From an uncultured Paracoccaceae bacterium (lineage in GTDB: Bacteria > Pseudomonadota > Alphaproteobacteria > Rhodobacterales > Rhodobacteraceae), in contig CALCPC010000004.1 of assembly GCA_937900975.1 (NCBI GenBank), forward strand, positions 1 to 5,401: a stretch of 5,401 nt of DNA, written 5' to 3'. Positions 4,209-5,401 of the stretch are shown here, piece by piece; positions within the stretch are counted from its first letter, which is position 1, and each line of letters begins with the position of its first letter. Made by a program: the position numbers and the translations under genes. The notes beneath the pieces were generated by a model. That model had not been told where the DNA came from, ran no database searches, and saw nothing but the letters and a program-made list of their open reading frames with translations.

Positions 4209-5401
4209 ATGGACCTTGGCGCCCCGCATACGCAATGCCCAAAGCCCTTCGACGACGCCAAGGCGGCCGAGATCCGGGCAGAGTTTGCCGGCCTGCCGGA
4301 TCCCTTCCGCGCGCTCTTGGCCGGGGCCGGGGCGTCGAGCCCCTATCTCTCGGGTCTTATCGCGCGCCATGCAGCGTGGGTGAGGACGCTGCCCGGACAG
4401 CCGGCGGAGGCCGTGCTCCAGGCGCTTTCCGATGCGGTGGCGGCCCCTCGGGCGGATCTTGGCGCGCATCTACGCGGGCTGAAGGGGCAGGTCGCGCTTT
4501 TGACCGCACTGGCCGATCTTGGCGGGCACTGGCCGCTAGAGACGGTGACGGCTGCGTTGACAGGGTTTGCCGACAAGGCGCTTGACGCGGCGATGGCGGC
4601 GGCGCTGGCCAAAGCCGTCGCGCGCGGGCGCCTGGCCGATGACGGGGCGCCCTATGGCGGGCTTTTCGCGCTGGCAATGGGCAAGATGGGCGCGTTGGAG
4701 CTGAATTACTCCTCCGACATCGACCTGATCTTTCTTTTTGACGAAAGCCTTTATCCCGCCGCGCGGTACGCAGAAACGCGGTCGGCGATGGGTGATGTGT
4801 CTAAGGACGTCGTGCGGTGGCTGAGCGCGGTGACAGACGTGGGCTATGGCTTTCGCGTCGATCTGCGCCTGCGCCCCGATCCCGCGACCACGCCAATCGT
4901 GATCGGCGCCGCCGCGGCAGAGCGGTACTATGAGGCGCAGGGCAGGCTTTGGGAGCGGGCAGCGATGATCAAGGCCCGACCGGCGGCGGGCGATGTCGCC
5001 GCCGGGGCGCGGTTTCTGGCCAGCCTGTCACCCTTTGTCTGGCGGCGGAGCCGCGATTTCGCGGCCATCGAGGACATTCGCGCCTTGCGCCAAAAGACGC
5101 TGGCCGTGCGGGGCCTTGGCGGCGCACAGCGGGTGCCGGGCGCAAATCTGAAGCTGGGGCGCGGCGGCATTCGCGAAATAGAGTTTCTGGCCCAAACGCT
5201 GCAGCTGATCTATGGCGGGCGCGACCCGGGTCTGCGCGCGCGGGGCACACGGCCCGCGCTGGCGGCCCTTGCCGCCCGCGGCCTGGTGACGCCCGACGAT
5301 GCAAACACGCTGGATGCGGCCTATGTCGCCCACCGGACGTTGGAGCATCGCCTGCAAATGATCGAAGACGCGCAGACCCACACCAGGCCGCGGGCGGCAA
5401 G
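4209..5401 (+). CDS. glnE: Bifunctional glutamine synthetase adenylyltransferase/adenylyl-removing enzyme, N-terminal part
   Basis: The frame is open from the DUF817 gene to the right edge and gives 397 complete codons of a protein normally about 900-950 residues long. GlnE adds AMP to, and removes it from, glutamine synthetase under PII control. The visible part is the N-terminal adenylyl-removing nucleotidyltransferase domain. It shows GKMGALELNYSSDIDLIFLFD at 158-178 with metal-binding Asp170 and Asp172, DLRLRPD at 218-224, YYEAQGRLWERAAMIKARP, and the signature KLGRGGIREIEF at 315-326. The later adenylyltransferase domain is outside the window. The start is uncertain: ATG 4209 aligns by eye with the family N-terminus (a P-x-P-F-D block about 11 residues in), while an in-frame TTG at 4173 overlaps the DUF817 stop as TTGA and would add 12 residues. 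Neither has a strong ribosome-binding site. Confidence 0.93.
   Translation, partial: MDLGAPHTQCPKPFDDAKAAEIRAEFAGLPDPFRALLAGAGASSPYLSGLIARHAAWVRTLPGQPAEAVLQALSDAVAAPRADLGAHLRGLKGQVALLTALADLGGHWPLETVTAALTGFADKALDAAMAAALAKAVARGRLADDGAPYGGLFALAMGKMGALELNYSSDIDLIFLFDESLYPAARYAETRSAMGDVSKDVVRWLSAVTDVGYGFRVDLRLRPDPATTPIVIGAAAAERYYEAQGRLWERAAMIKARPAAGDVAAGARFLASLSPFVWRRSRDFAAIEDIRALRQKTLAVRGLGGAQRVPGANLKLGRGGIREIEFLAQTLQLIYGGRDPGLRARGTRPALAALAARGLVTPDDANTLDAAYVAHRTLEHRLQMIEDAQTHTRPRAA

Overview
The window looks like a chromosomal segment from a GC-rich alphaproteobacterium, most likely in the Rhodobacteraceae/Roseobacter group. The evidence is the base composition, the protein sequences (a CcmH without a fused TPR half, an alphaproteobacterial-style GlnE), and the tight packing with stop/start overlaps. 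No rRNA, tRNA, CRISPR array, transposase or phage gene is visible. This is ordinary core-genome DNA.

Left part, minus strand (1-1126): an RND-type multidrug efflux operon. It contains a complete periplasmic adaptor (membrane fusion) protein and, overlapping its stop codon by an ATGA junction, the first codons of what should be the inner-membrane RND pump. The pump continues beyond position 1.

Middle (1127-1372): a divergent intergenic region. A sigma70-like promoter facing the efflux operon can be drawn. A perfect 9-bp inverted repeat lies across its spacer and -10 element, as expected for a repressor operator (probably TetR-type, inferred). A (TC)n tract lies just upstream of the adaptor start and may act as its Shine-Dalgarno sequence.

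Right part, plus strand (1373-5401): a co-directional run of five genes. First is a YfgM/TPR-like membrane-anchored protein with a GTG start. Then come CcmH (cytochrome c maturation thiol oxidoreductase), a crotonase-fold acyl-CoA isomerase/hydratase resembling PaaG, a DUF817 integral membrane protein, and the N-terminal ~40% of glnE (glutamine synthetase adenylyltransferase/adenylyl-removing enzyme), which runs off the right edge. The last three genes are almost contiguous. The gene set mixes cytochrome c maturation, acyl-CoA chemistry, an uncharacterised membrane protein and nitrogen regulation, so co-transcription is plausible but a shared pathway is not evident.

The observations most worth a second look are in the DUF817 gene. 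Its conserved N-terminus lies upstream of the first ATG, with no ATG/GTG/TTG available (a CTGA junction suggests CTG). The protein also carries an internally repeated E-x3-T-x2-G-x-W-x-Y-P motif reminiscent of lycopene-cyclase-like membrane proteins. Nothing in the window amounts to a clearly new multi-gene system.
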